Positions 1 to 6,791 of a DNA stretch of 46,816 nt are shown piece by piece; positions within the stretch are counted from its first letter, which is position 1, and every line of letters begins with the position of its first letter. The stretch covers positions 1-46,816 of the forward strand of contig JALRJN010000004.1 of NCBI GenBank assembly GCA_023261185.1, read 5' to 3'. Source of the DNA: Porticoccus sp. (GTDB lineage Bacteria > Pseudomonadota > Gammaproteobacteria > Pseudomonadales > Porticoccaceae). Under the pieces are notes generated by a model, which worked only from the letters and a program-made list of their open reading frames with translations, was not told where the DNA came from and ran no database searches. The position numbers were made by a program, and so were the translations under genes.

Positions 1-1
1 A

Positions 2-67
2 TCCGATTGGCGCAATGCCTTCCTCGAAGTGGTAGAACGTCACCGCCAGCACATGCTCGAGTGCTAA
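2..67 (+). CDS. 3' end of an upstream gene, cut by the window edge
   Basis: An open frame runs in from the left edge and stops at the TAA at 65-67. It encodes about 21 residues rich in Arg, His and Glu (SDWRNAFLEVV then ERHRQHMLEC). The tail looks like the amphipathic, Trp-containing C-terminus of the DUF6586 proteins that sit beside this locus in Pseudomonas, but it is too short to assign. Another frame is also open to a TAA at 70-72, so even the reading frame is uncertain. Calling it the end of a gene is an inference from the promoter-like gap that follows. Confidence 0.35.
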   Translation, partial: SDWRNAFLEVVERHRQHMLEC

Positions 68-88
68 GTTAATTTTTCCGGACGATGG

Positions 89-117
89 TTAATAACCGGG
101 TTCGGCTCTGTTACAAT
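89..117 (+). promoter_or_regulatory. Candidate sigma70 promoter for the small protein at 156
   Basis: A -35-like TTAATA (89-94) lies 17 bases before a -10-like TACAAT (112-117). These match the consensus at 4 and 5 of 6 positions. The predicted start of transcription is near 124, about 30 bases before the ATG at 156. This rests on eye matching only. Confidence 0.4.
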
Positions 118-155
118 CTCGCTTTACTACATTCCCACCACTACTGGTAGACCTC

Positions 156-401
156 ATGTCTCTTTCTCTGTTTGAAATCGTTATCCTGCCCGATGGGGAT
201 ATTGCCCTGCAGCGGACTGATGATGATTCCCCCCTGATCCGGATCAGCTTTTCTGATGATGCGGAAGTATTTCTGGAGAGCGCCAAGGTGGATGTGGCCA
301 AGGTCATGATCGATGCCGGCATCGAAGTATTTGAAGAGCTCGGAGCAGAAAACATGAAGCTTGAATCGCCCCGTATCGATAAGGACCGCGTGCTCCACTG
401 A
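156..401 (+). CDS. Small conserved protein of unknown function (PA3009-like)
   Basis: An 81-residue acidic, soluble protein with no signal peptide or membrane segment. It begins MSLSLFEIVILPDGDIALQR and then shows alternating hydrophobic strands and an Asp/Glu-rich middle, suggesting a small beta-rich fold. I recall a similar short protein between topA and the lexA region in Pseudomonas (PA3009), which agrees with its position here next to lexA. It is convergent with lexA, with 66 bases between the two stops. No catalytic motif is visible and I assign no function. The ATG at 156 is the first in frame after the promoter-like element at 89-117. Confidence 0.75.
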   Translation: MSLSLFEIVILPDGDIALQRTDDDSPLIRISFSDDAEVFLESAKVDVAKVMIDAGIEVFEELGAENMKLESPRIDKDRVLH

Positions 402-467
402 TCTTGAGCGGGCCACTAACTCCGTTTATAACCCCGCTCAGGTATGGGTTTTCGTCATTTGCAGTGA

Positions 468-1082
468 TCAGGTCTGGGTGCGAATAACACCAACCCCCAA
501 GCCCTCAATGGCAAAACTTTTCTCTCTCAGGTCCACGTGGATCGGTTCCAGGTCTTCGTTCTCCGGTTCCAGAATTATCTCGTAGCGCTTGCGGCTCTTT
601 TTAAAGCGTTTGACCGTGACCTCTTCGTCGATTCTGGCGACAACAATCTGCCCATTGTCAGCGGTTTCGCATTTGTGTACGGCCAGAATGTCGCCATCCA
701 TAATACCGATGTTTTTCATGCTCATTCCCTGCACCCGGAGCAGATAATCCGCCTGGGGGTAGAAGAGGTTGGCTGCCACATCCAGGTAAGCTTCAATATT
801 TTCAATCGCCAGCACCGGCTCACCTGCAGCGACACGACCCACCAGCGGTAGACCGGGTGGTGTTTCTTCAACGAGACGAATGCCCCGGGAGGCTCCGGAG
901 GTCATTTCAATCACACCTTTGCGAGCCAAGGCCCGCAGGTGTTCCTCGGCGGCATTGGGGGATTTGAATCCAAGCTCAGAGGCAATCTCGGCACGGGTAG
1001 GGGGATAACCGCTCTCTTCGATGTGCTGCTTAACCAGGTCCAGAATCTGTTGCTGGCGTGCGGTCAAAGACGGGTTGCTCAT
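468..1082 (-). CDS. lexA: LexA, SOS regulon repressor
   Basis: LexA represses DNA-damage genes and cuts itself when RecA filaments form. The 204-residue product has the family length. The N-terminal winged helix-turn-helix spans about residues 1-65. The self-cleavage bond is Ala86-Gly87 within VGRVAAGEP. The catalytic pair is Ser121 (QGMSMKN) and Lys158 (EEVTVKRF). I chose the ATG at 1082 because it gives the usual [11 protein letters not shown] start and has GAGG about 9 bases upstream. The frame stays open to 1376, but that stretch contains the promoter and two SOS boxes. In Pseudomonas sulA follows lexA; here the next gene is convergent and no sulA is seen. Confidence 0.97.
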   Translation of the reverse strand: MSNPSLTARQQQILDLVKQHIEESGYPPTRAEIASELGFKSPNAAEEHLRALARKGVIEMTSGASRGIRLVEETPPGLPLVGRVAAGEPVLAIENIEAYLDVAANLFYPQADYLLRVQGMSMKNIGIMDGDILAVHKCETADNGQIVVARIDEEVTVKRFKKSRKRYEIILEPENEDLEPIHVDLREKSFAIEGLGVGVIRTQT

Positions 1083-1140
1083 GGCTGTCACCTCGGCTGC
1101 TGAATAAGAGGCAGGCTTGCTGCCAACAATATATAAAGTA

Positions 1141-1156
1141 CTGTAAATTAATATAG
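1141..1156 (-). promoter_or_regulatory. Second LexA-binding SOS box, proximal
   Basis: CTGT, eight AT-only bases, then ATAG: one mismatch to CTGT-N8-ACAG. It is one base away from the perfect box at 1158-1173. Tandem boxes at lexA are well known in E. coli, so this is probably a real, weaker site. Confidence 0.65.
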
Positions 1157-1157
1157 C

Positions 1158-1173
1158 CTGTATTAAAACACAG
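1158..1173 (-). promoter_or_regulatory. LexA-binding SOS box, distal
   Basis: This 16-mer is CTGT, eight bases, then ACAG: a perfect match to the gammaproteobacterial SOS box (CTGT-N8-ACAG). Its AT-rich spacer is typical. It lies 76 bases upstream of the lexA ATG and indicates autoregulation. The divergent LOG-family gene starts about 120 bases away on the other side, so an effect on that gene is possible but unproven. Confidence 0.85.
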
Positions 1174-1293
1174 TATTTGGCCGGGTGGCACCCTGTTATT
1201 TGTCGGACGACACTATACTTAGCAGAGGCTTTGGTAAACACAGGACTTGGTATAGTCACGTGTCTGGCCCAGCAAGTATTGATAGGAGCATTT

Positions 1294-1950
1294 ATGGACG
1301 AAAATAAAATCCCTGAAGCCTGGCGAGTATTGAGAATCCAGGCGGAACTGGTGGACGGCATTGAGGCGCTGGCCAAGTTGGGCAGTGCGGTGACTATTTT
1401 TGGTGGTGCCCGTTTTAAGCCGGGCAGCCATTACTATGAAGAGGCGCAGCGCCTTGGCGGTTTGCTGGGTAAAGAGGGGATTCCCGTCATTACCGGCGGT
1501 GGCCCGGGAATTATGGAAGGAGCCAACCGGGGTTGTCACGCCAGTGCCAGTACCTCCGTGGGATTAAATATATCGCTGCCAACGGAACAGGACCCCAATT
1601 CCTACCTGGATTTGTCCCTCAAGTTTCGCTATTTCTTCGTGCGCAAGTTCATGTTTGTTAAACATGCGGTTGGGTTTGTCATCTTTCCGGGGGGCTATGG
1701 AACACTTGATGAACTGTTTGAAGCGTTAACGCTGGTACAAACCAGCAAGGTAAGACCATTTCCAATTATTCTAGTGGGCAGTGATTACTGGGGAGGTCTG
1801 GTAGATTGGATTCAAAACACCATGTTGGTAAATGGTTGTATTGCTGAGCGGGAGCTGCATTTGTTTACGGTGGTAGATGATGCTGAATCAGCGGCAAAAA
1901 TTATCCTGCAGCATGCGCGCATGCTACAGGCTCAGGAAATTGCCGAATAA
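1294..1950 (+). CDS. LOG-family protein (Rossmann-like putative nucleotide hydrolase)
   Basis: A 218-residue cytoplasmic protein with both LOG-family signatures: [13 protein letters not shown] at residues 68-80 and PGGYGTLDE at 132-140. Characterised relatives release free base from cytokinin-type nucleoside monophosphates, and the family was long mislabelled lysine decarboxylase. The true bacterial substrate here is unknown. The frame is open from 1177, but the ATG at 1294 has TAGGAG 5 bases upstream and gives the family's usual length. It is divergent from lexA, sharing a 211-base control region. Confidence 0.9.
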   Translation: MDENKIPEAWRVLRIQAELVDGIEALAKLGSAVTIFGGARFKPGSHYYEEAQRLGGLLGKEGIPVITGGGPGIMEGANRGCHASASTSVGLNISLPTEQDPNSYLDLSLKFRYFFVRKFMFVKHAVGFVIFPGGYGTLDELFEALTLVQTSKVRPFPIILVGSDYWGGLVDWIQNTMLVNGCIAERELHLFTVVDDAESAAKIILQHARMLQAQEIAE

Positions 1951-1979
1951 CTGTTGGGAGAAAAGGTGATCAGCTCTGC

Positions 1980-2297
1980 TCAATAGTCATCCAGGCCGTA
2001 GATCGTATCTGAGTCAATATCCATCAAGGGATCATTCCAGTTCTCTGGCACGTACACATCGTCAGATGAGAGACTGTCTTCATTACTCAGTTCATAGGAT
2101 ACCCGCCAGTCTTCCGGCGGTTCTGCCGCTAACAGTAACAATTGTTGCCAGGTATCGAGATCAATCTCACTGACCTCTCCGCCGACATATTGCACCTCGA
2201 TAGATCCGGCGTGTTCATCAACGGCTACGACTTCGAAAATTTCATCTTCAGCGGCATCCTGATACCAGGCACCAATGACAGGAACTTGTGAAGCCAT
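1980..2297 (-). CDS. DUF6763-like small acidic protein
   Basis: A 105-residue, strongly acidic soluble protein starting MASQVPVIGAWYQD. The pattern of IGxWYxD near the start, FEVVAVDE, then a Leu-Asp-Leu-Asp-Thr-Trp strand and a Pro-Glu-Asp-Trp turn fits the small gammaproteobacterial family I know as DUF6763. No function is established and no catalytic residues stand out. It is convergent with the LOG gene (29 bases between stops). Upstream on its strand is a CCTTCC run (GGAAGG on the coding strand), a good ribosome-binding site for the ATG at 2297. The family name is from memory. Confidence 0.75.
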   Translation of the reverse strand: MASQVPVIGAWYQDAAEDEIFEVVAVDEHAGSIEVQYVGGEVSEIDLDTWQQLLLLAAEPPEDWRVSYELSNEDSLSSDDVYVPENWNDPLMDIDSDTIYGLDDY

Positions 2298-2626
2298 GAT
2301 TCACCCCCTTCCTTTTTTCTAGGACTGATCAAAGTATCACCAACGAACTTGCTCTGCACTATGCTGGCAAGCTGTTTTGGATAAGCGGACATTGACGGGA
2401 TGCAGATTTCAAACAGGATAAATATGAGACCACTTTTAAAAAAGTGATGTAACTTCAGTGATGAAAAGCATTTAATTCTTATCCCGAAAATGGTTCTGTA
2501 ATCTGTTAAGTTTCATCTGTCATAACGGGTTGTTTTCAAAATGAAAAATTTGTCTAATCTGTTACCCCGGTTTCTGGCCGGTAATGGCTTGCTTTTTCCC
2601 TGTCACCCGTTGTTTGAGGTTTTACT
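2298..2626. other. Gap between the DUF6763-like gene and nagZ, no gene seen
   Basis: 329 AT-rich bases separate two divergent genes. In Pseudomonas psrA lies between lexA and nagZ; no trace of it is visible. The gap contains a 16-base perfect inverted repeat (CACTTTT, AA, AAAAGTG) at 2431-2446, which could be an operator, and the candidate nagZ promoter at 2530-2558. I see no coding frame of convincing composition. Confidence 0.6.
2530..2558 (+). promoter_or_regulatory. Candidate promoter for nagZ
   Basis: A TTGTTT -35 (2530-2535) and a TCTAAT -10 (2553-2558) are separated by 17 bases in an AT-rich stretch. The -10 matches 5 of 6 positions, the -35 only 3 of 6. The leader to the nagZ ATG would be about 60 bases. 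Confidence 0.4.
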
Positions 2627-3646
2627 ATGATTCCTGGCCCGTTGATGCTCGATCTGGAAGGTTTGGTGCTGACCCCGGATGAGGAGCACCTTCTGCGGCA
2701 CCCGGGGGTTGGTGGCGTTATTTTCTTCTCACGTAATTTCTCCAGTCGAAAGCAAATGATGGAATTGGTGGCGCAGATACGTGACATCCGCCCCGAATTG
2801 TTGCTGTGCGTTGATCAGGAAGGTGGTCGCGTACAGCGCTTTCGTGAAGGTTTTACGCGGATACCACCCATGCAGATATTGGGTGACCTTCTCCCCGGAG
2901 GTGATGCTCTACAGTTGCTGCGGGATACCGGATGGCTGATGGCTTCCGAGTTGCTGGCATCGGGCATTGATTTCAGTTTTGCCCCGGTACTGGACGTGGA
3001 CCGAGAGGGTTGTGAGGTCATCGCTGACCGCTCCTTTTCTGATGATCCCATTTGTCTCGTTCAGGCTGCCGGAGCCTTTATTGCCGGTATGCATGAGGCG
3101 GGTATGGCTGCCACTGGCAAACATTTTCCGGGGCATGGCGGGGTCAGGGCTGACAGCCATCTGGAAACTCCCTACGACCAGCGTTCCCTTCAGGCCCTGC
3201 GAGATAGGGATTTGAGGCCCTTTGTCGAACTGAGCAATACGCTGGATGCTGTGATGCCGGCACATATCGTATTTCCCAATATAGATGACAATGCCGTCGG
3301 ATTTTCCCGGTTCTGGTTGCAGACTGTCCTGCGGGATGAATTGCAATTTGAGGGCGTTATTTTCAGTGATGACCTGTCCATGAAAGGGGCGGACATTGCC
3401 GGGAGCTATGCGCAGAAGGCTGACAGTGCCCTGCAGGCTGGCTGTGATATGGTACTGGTTTGTAACAGTCGGCCCGGCGCGCTGGAAGTGCTGGATTTCC
3501 TGGAAAGTGCAGACGTTAACCCATCCCCCAGGTTGCCAGACATGCTCGGGCGCCAACAACCGGACTGGACAACGCTGGTCGCTTCCCCGCGCTGGCAGTC
3601 AACCGTGGCCAAACTGGAAGAGCTGGTCGCTGCCAAGGCTAAATAA
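2627..3646 (+). CDS. nagZ: Beta-N-acetylhexosaminidase NagZ (peptidoglycan recycling)
   Basis: A cytoplasmic glycoside hydrolase family 3 enzyme that removes GlcNAc from anhydro-muropeptides during cell-wall recycling. In many gammaproteobacteria its product helps induce AmpC beta-lactamase. The 339-residue length is typical. Visible motifs are VDQEGGRVQR (from 62; Asp63 binds sugar), KHFPGHG (165-171) followed by Asp176 and His178 of the mobile acid/base loop, and FSDDLSM with nucleophile Asp248. No signal peptide is present, as expected. The start begins at once with the barrel (MIPGPLMLDL). It heads a plus-strand run with the MscS channel and mtnP. Confidence 0.96.
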   Translation: MIPGPLMLDLEGLVLTPDEEHLLRHPGVGGVIFFSRNFSSRKQMMELVAQIRDIRPELLLCVDQEGGRVQRFREGFTRIPPMQILGDLLPGGDALQLLRDTGWLMASELLASGIDFSFAPVLDVDREGCEVIADRSFSDDPICLVQAAGAFIAGMHEAGMAATGKHFPGHGGVRADSHLETPYDQRSLQALRDRDLRPFVELSNTLDAVMPAHIVFPNIDDNAVGFSRFWLQTVLRDELQFEGVIFSDDLSMKGADIAGSYAQKADSALQAGCDMVLVCNSRPGALEVLDFLESADVNPSPRLPDMLGRQQPDWTTLVASPRWQSTVAKLEELVAAKAK

Positions 3647-3670
3647 TCGGAGTCAATGGAGTCAATAACG

Positions 3671-4780
3671 ATGCAGATATTCGAGGACTGGTTGGTACGT
3701 TTTATCAGTGATGACTACCTGTGGATGGTAAAGATATTCCTGATTGTGCTTATTGCCCTGATGCTTGGTTATCTGGCGAACAAATTTATCAATTTTCTGG
3801 AAATCCATGCCGCACGTTCTACCAATGTTTGGGACGACGCTCTGATCGAAGCCTGTCGCCGGCCTGCTGTCTGGGCGATCTGGATACTCGGTGTCAACAT
3901 GGCTGCAGCTGTGGCGGCAAGGGCGGCAGAGTCAGAATGGTATAGCCTGGTGGCACCGGTGAATCGGGTGGCGATTATTTTCCTGGCTGCATTGTTCCTG
4001 GTGAACCTGGTCAGGCGTGTGGAGCGTAACCTGGTACACCCGGAATACATGCAGGAGCCGATGGATGAAACCACGGTCAAGGCCATTGGCAAGCTGGTGC
4101 GTGCCTCGGTGATCATCACTGCAATCCTGATCGCCATGCAGGCTTTTGGTTACAGTATTTCCGGTGTGTTGGCATTCGGCGGTATCGGTGGTCTGGCGGT
4201 GGGTTTTGCCGCCAAGGATTTGCTGGCAAATTTTTTCGGGGGATTGATGATCTATCTGGATCGACCGTTCAAGGTCGGTGACTGGGTGCGTTCTCCCGAT
4301 AAGGAAATTGAAGGCACCGTGGAGGATATTGGCTGGCGTTTGACCCGCATCCGGACCTTTGACAAGCGACCGCTGTATATCCCCAATGCCGTGTTTAACA
4401 ATATTTCTGTTGAAAACCCTTCGAGGATGCTCAACCGCCGCATCTACGAGACCATTGGCATTCGCTACGACGATATCGGCAAGATGTCGGCGATCGTCGA
4501 AGACGTCAAAGCGATGCTACGCAGTCACCCGGAGATTGATCAAGAGCAGACAATGATCGTGAATTTCGTGTCTTTCGGTGCCTCCTCTATCAACTTTTTT
4601 ATCTATACCTTCACCAAGACCACACAGTGGGTACTGTTCCATGAAATCAAGCAGGATGTGCTGTTGAAAATCAGTGACATCATTGCCGACCACGGGGCAG
4701 AAATCGCATTCCCCACCTCCACGATTCATGTGCCCGATGACATTAAACTGTTGGGTGCCCAGTTGGAGAATGCCAGATAA
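3671..4780 (+). CDS. Small-conductance mechanosensitive channel, MscS family
   Basis: An inner-membrane channel that opens under membrane tension to release solutes in hypo-osmotic shock. Of about 369 residues, the first half holds about four or five hydrophobic helices. The last is the Gly/Ala-rich pore helix (SGVLAFGGIGGLAVGFAAKD), followed by LLANFFGGLMIYLDRPFKVG, the classic join to the beta domain. The C-terminal half is the cytoplasmic cage. Extra N-terminal helices place it nearer YnaI/MscM-type channels than minimal MscS. The frame opens at an ATG at 3656, but that has GGAG only 3 bases away; the ATG at 3671 has GGAG at 3658-3661 with 9-base spacing and is preferred. It follows nagZ closely. 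Confidence 0.92.
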   Translation: MQIFEDWLVRFISDDYLWMVKIFLIVLIALMLGYLANKFINFLEIHAARSTNVWDDALIEACRRPAVWAIWILGVNMAAAVAARAAESEWYSLVAPVNRVAIIFLAALFLVNLVRRVERNLVHPEYMQEPMDETTVKAIGKLVRASVIITAILIAMQAFGYSISGVLAFGGIGGLAVGFAAKDLLANFFGGLMIYLDRPFKVGDWVRSPDKEIEGTVEDIGWRLTRIRTFDKRPLYIPNAVFNNISVENPSRMLNRRIYETIGIRYDDIGKMSAIVEDVKAMLRSHPEIDQEQTMIVNFVSFGASSINFFIYTFTKTTQWVLFHEIKQDVLLKISDIIADHGAEIAFPTSTIHVPDDIKLLGAQLENAR

Positions 4781-4810
4781 CCCGCTGCATCCAGGGAGTG
4801 ATATGACTTC

Positions 4811-5551
4811 ATGAAAATTGGCATTATCGGAGGCAGCGGCTTATATGCCTTGGATGAGCTGGAGGTCACCCAACGTCAGGCTGTGGATACCCCCTGGGGC
4901 AAGCCTTCAGATCAGCTGGTATGCGGCAGTCTGAATGGCTGCGAGGTCACTTTTATTGCCCGCCATGGTGAAGCTCACCATATTCCGCCACACAGGGTGA
5001 ATTACCGGGCCAACCTGGCGGCCTTGCAGGCCATGGGTGTTGACGCGGTGCTTGCCGTTAACGTGGTGGGTGGCATTAACGGTGAAATGTGTCCAGGTGA
5101 TTTGGTGATTCCCGATCAGGTCATCGACTATACCTGGAACAGGGAGCACACCTATTCAGATGGTGCGGGGTCGGCCTTGCAGCATGTTGATTTTACCGAG
5201 CCCTATGACAAGCCCCTGCGTGAAACGCTGTTAAAGGCTGCCATTGCCAGTGGGTTGCCTGTCCATGGCGAAGGCGTCCACGGGGTCACCCAGGGACCTC
5301 GACTGGAAACCGCGGCGGAAATCAGGCGTATGGCGAATGATGGCTGTGACATCGTTGGCATGACGGGTATGCCGGAAGCTGCTCTGGCCCGTGAGCTGGG
5401 TCTTCCTTATGCGTGTTTGGCACTGGTGGTCAATATGGCGGCGGGTCTAGCCGCTGAACCGATTTCCATGGAGAAAATAGAGTCGATGATGGCCTTGCGT
5501 ATGCCTGTTGTACGCCGTTTGCTGGCCTCGGCTTGCAGTGATTTGTCATGA
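4811..5551 (+). CDS. mtnP: S-methyl-5'-thioinosine phosphorylase (purine phosphorylase family)
   Basis: This enzyme phosphorolyses methylthio-nucleosides left over from polyamine and quorum-signal synthesis. The 246-residue product has the phosphate-site GGSG (7-10), RHGEAHHIPPHRVNYRAN (from 51), and GMTGMPEAALARELGL (from 183). In adenosine-type MTAP the base-binding loop carries Asp residues; here that position reads VVNMAAG (Asn208), as in 6-oxopurine enzymes, so inosine specificity (as in Pseudomonas PA3004) is likely. That substrate call is inference. A three-codon frame ATG-ACT-TCA-TGA at 4803-4814 overlaps the start and sits closer to the GGGAG at 4794-4798, which may affect initiation. 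Confidence 0.9.
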   Translation: MKIGIIGGSGLYALDELEVTQRQAVDTPWGKPSDQLVCGSLNGCEVTFIARHGEAHHIPPHRVNYRANLAALQAMGVDAVLAVNVVGGINGEMCPGDLVIPDQVIDYTWNREHTYSDGAGSALQHVDFTEPYDKPLRETLLKAAIASGLPVHGEGVHGVTQGPRLETAAEIRRMANDGCDIVGMTGMPEAALARELGLPYACLALVVNMAAGLAAEPISMEKIESMMALRMPVVRRLLASACSDLS

Positions 5552-5838
5552 GTGTCAGACCACTGACCTTGATACGAATCGCTATGATGTTACTGCTTTT
5601 GCTGGCTATCACTCCAGCAGGCGCCCAGGTGTTCAAATGTGTCGACAGCAGGGGCAAAACCACCTTCAGTGATCGCCCCTGTGAGAGCAGCAGTGCTGAG
5701 AAAGTGATTGAACAGCGATCCCGTGGGGAGTCGTCATCAGCCAACAAGTCGGCGGACAAGCGTTCAGGGTTGGGGCATTTTGTGGACAGAGCTGAGCAGA
5801 TGTCGAAGAGGCCGGGTACCCGCAACGACGGAAAATAA
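5548..5838 (+). CDS. Secreted DUF4124-domain protein
   Basis: A 96-residue protein whose start overlaps the mtnP stop by 4 bases (ATGA), so the two are translationally coupled. Residues 1-26 form a signal peptide with a long Leu/Met core ending in PAGAQ. The mature part opens with VFKCVDSRGKTTFSDRPCE, the DUF4124 signature with its two Cys, which probably form a periplasmic disulfide. The C-terminal half is Ser/Lys-rich and likely disordered. The family is common in Pseudomonas and relatives and has no firm function. Confidence 0.85.
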   Translation: MSVRPLTLIRIAMMLLLLLAITPAGAQVFKCVDSRGKTTFSDRPCESSSAEKVIEQRSRGESSSANKSADKRSGLGHFVDRAEQMSKRPGTRNDGK

Positions 5839-5843
5839 ATACC

Positions 5844-6791
5844 TTAGGGTGTGTTTTCCTCGGAATTCTCGTAACGGTTCACAAGCACCAGTACACCCAG
5901 ATTAGGGTGGTCCAGATAGGTCAGCTCCCCAAGTTGAAGGCGCGTAGACTGGTTCAGCGTGACAAGCTCATTGATCGAAAATTTTGGCGTTTCAAATGTC
6001 CAGGCGGGAGTGTCAGCCTGATTGATGGACTCCGGGAAGTCTGTGCCCGATTGCGGTGCTTCGACAGTTTCCCGCCACGGCTGGCCAGGCAGGGCAGGCC
6101 AGGTAGGTGAAACTGCGTTATCGACAGTGCTCTGTTGATCATCGGTCACCAGATCAGGTTGTTCGATGGCGGCCTCTGTAACCGGCATTGCGGGCTGCGG
6201 CTGACCAAAGCGGGTGTGCCAGAGGTTGGCCTGAACATGCAAGTAGCGATTTAGCAAGATGCGCAGGCTGCCCTCCAGTTCGTGATGCTCGCCGTATTGC
6301 TCACCGCCGGCCAGCAGCACCCAGGGGCTATTGTCGATATCCAGTCCGGGTTGACGCCATGCCCAGTGCAACAGCACCCGATACCCCGGAGCCCTGCCCA
6401 AGGTGTAATTTTCAGGACCGAGTTCATAGTCTTTTTTATCGAGCAGCACAAAAGATTTTGCTTTGTCAGTTGATGACTCTGCTTTTGTTATTCCTTTAGG
6501 GCCAGAAGCGTCGAGACTGTCTGAAGAGATGTTGTCTGGAAGTTCTGTTGTAACCTCGGAGGATTCCAGCAGGGGTGCAGGAGGTATACTTAGCTCGGAA
6601 CCTTCCAGTGTCAGCCAGTTTTGCGGGTAGCTCAGTTCGACGTCAGTGCGGTGTTTTTCGTCGCCGTAGAGATCCTGTTGTGTAAATACCAGAATTTCCA
6701 CCTGATACCAGGGCAGTGTCTCTTCGGCCAGCGAAAGCGTTGGTAATAATAGAAACAGCAGGGCAAAAGTCTGGCGGAATGAGGGTTTCAT
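5844..6791 (-). CDS. csiV: CsiV-family periplasmic protein
   Basis: A 315-residue exported protein with a signal peptide ending near LPTLSLAEE. The mature part starts with LPWYQVEILVFTQQDL, the family hallmark (WYxVEx(I/L)VF). A long acidic, low-complexity middle is followed by a C-terminal beta-rich section ending VLVLVNRYE. In Vibrio cholerae CsiV binds peptidoglycan and activates the LpoA-PBP1a synthase when cells meet non-canonical D-amino acids. The role here is inferred by family. It follows mfd on the minus strand with an ATGA overlap, as at PA3003-PA3002 in Pseudomonas. Confidence 0.85.
   Translation of the reverse strand: MKPSFRQTFALLFLLLPTLSLAEETLPWYQVEILVFTQQDLYGDEKHRTDVELSYPQNWLTLEGSELSIPPAPLLESSEVTTELPDNISSDSLDASGPKGITKAESSTDKAKSFVLLDKKDYELGPENYTLGRAPGYRVLLHWAWRQPGLDIDNSPWVLLAGGEQYGEHHELEGSLRILLNRYLHVQANLWHTRFGQPQPAMPVTEAAIEQPDLVTDDQQSTVDNAVSPTWPALPGQPWRETVEAPQSGTDFPESINQADTPAWTFETPKFSINELVTLNQSTRLQLGELTYLDHPNLGVLVLVNRYENSEENTP

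Noticed and set aside
468..1376. A 302-codon reading of lexA starting at 1376
   Set aside because: The extra 98 codons cover the promoter and both SOS boxes and look nothing like LexA; the ATG at 1082 gives the normal protein.
2431..2446. Perfect inverted repeat taken as a terminator
   Set aside because: It has an AT-only core and no GC stem, and is not placed at a gene end; it is only mentioned as a possible operator.
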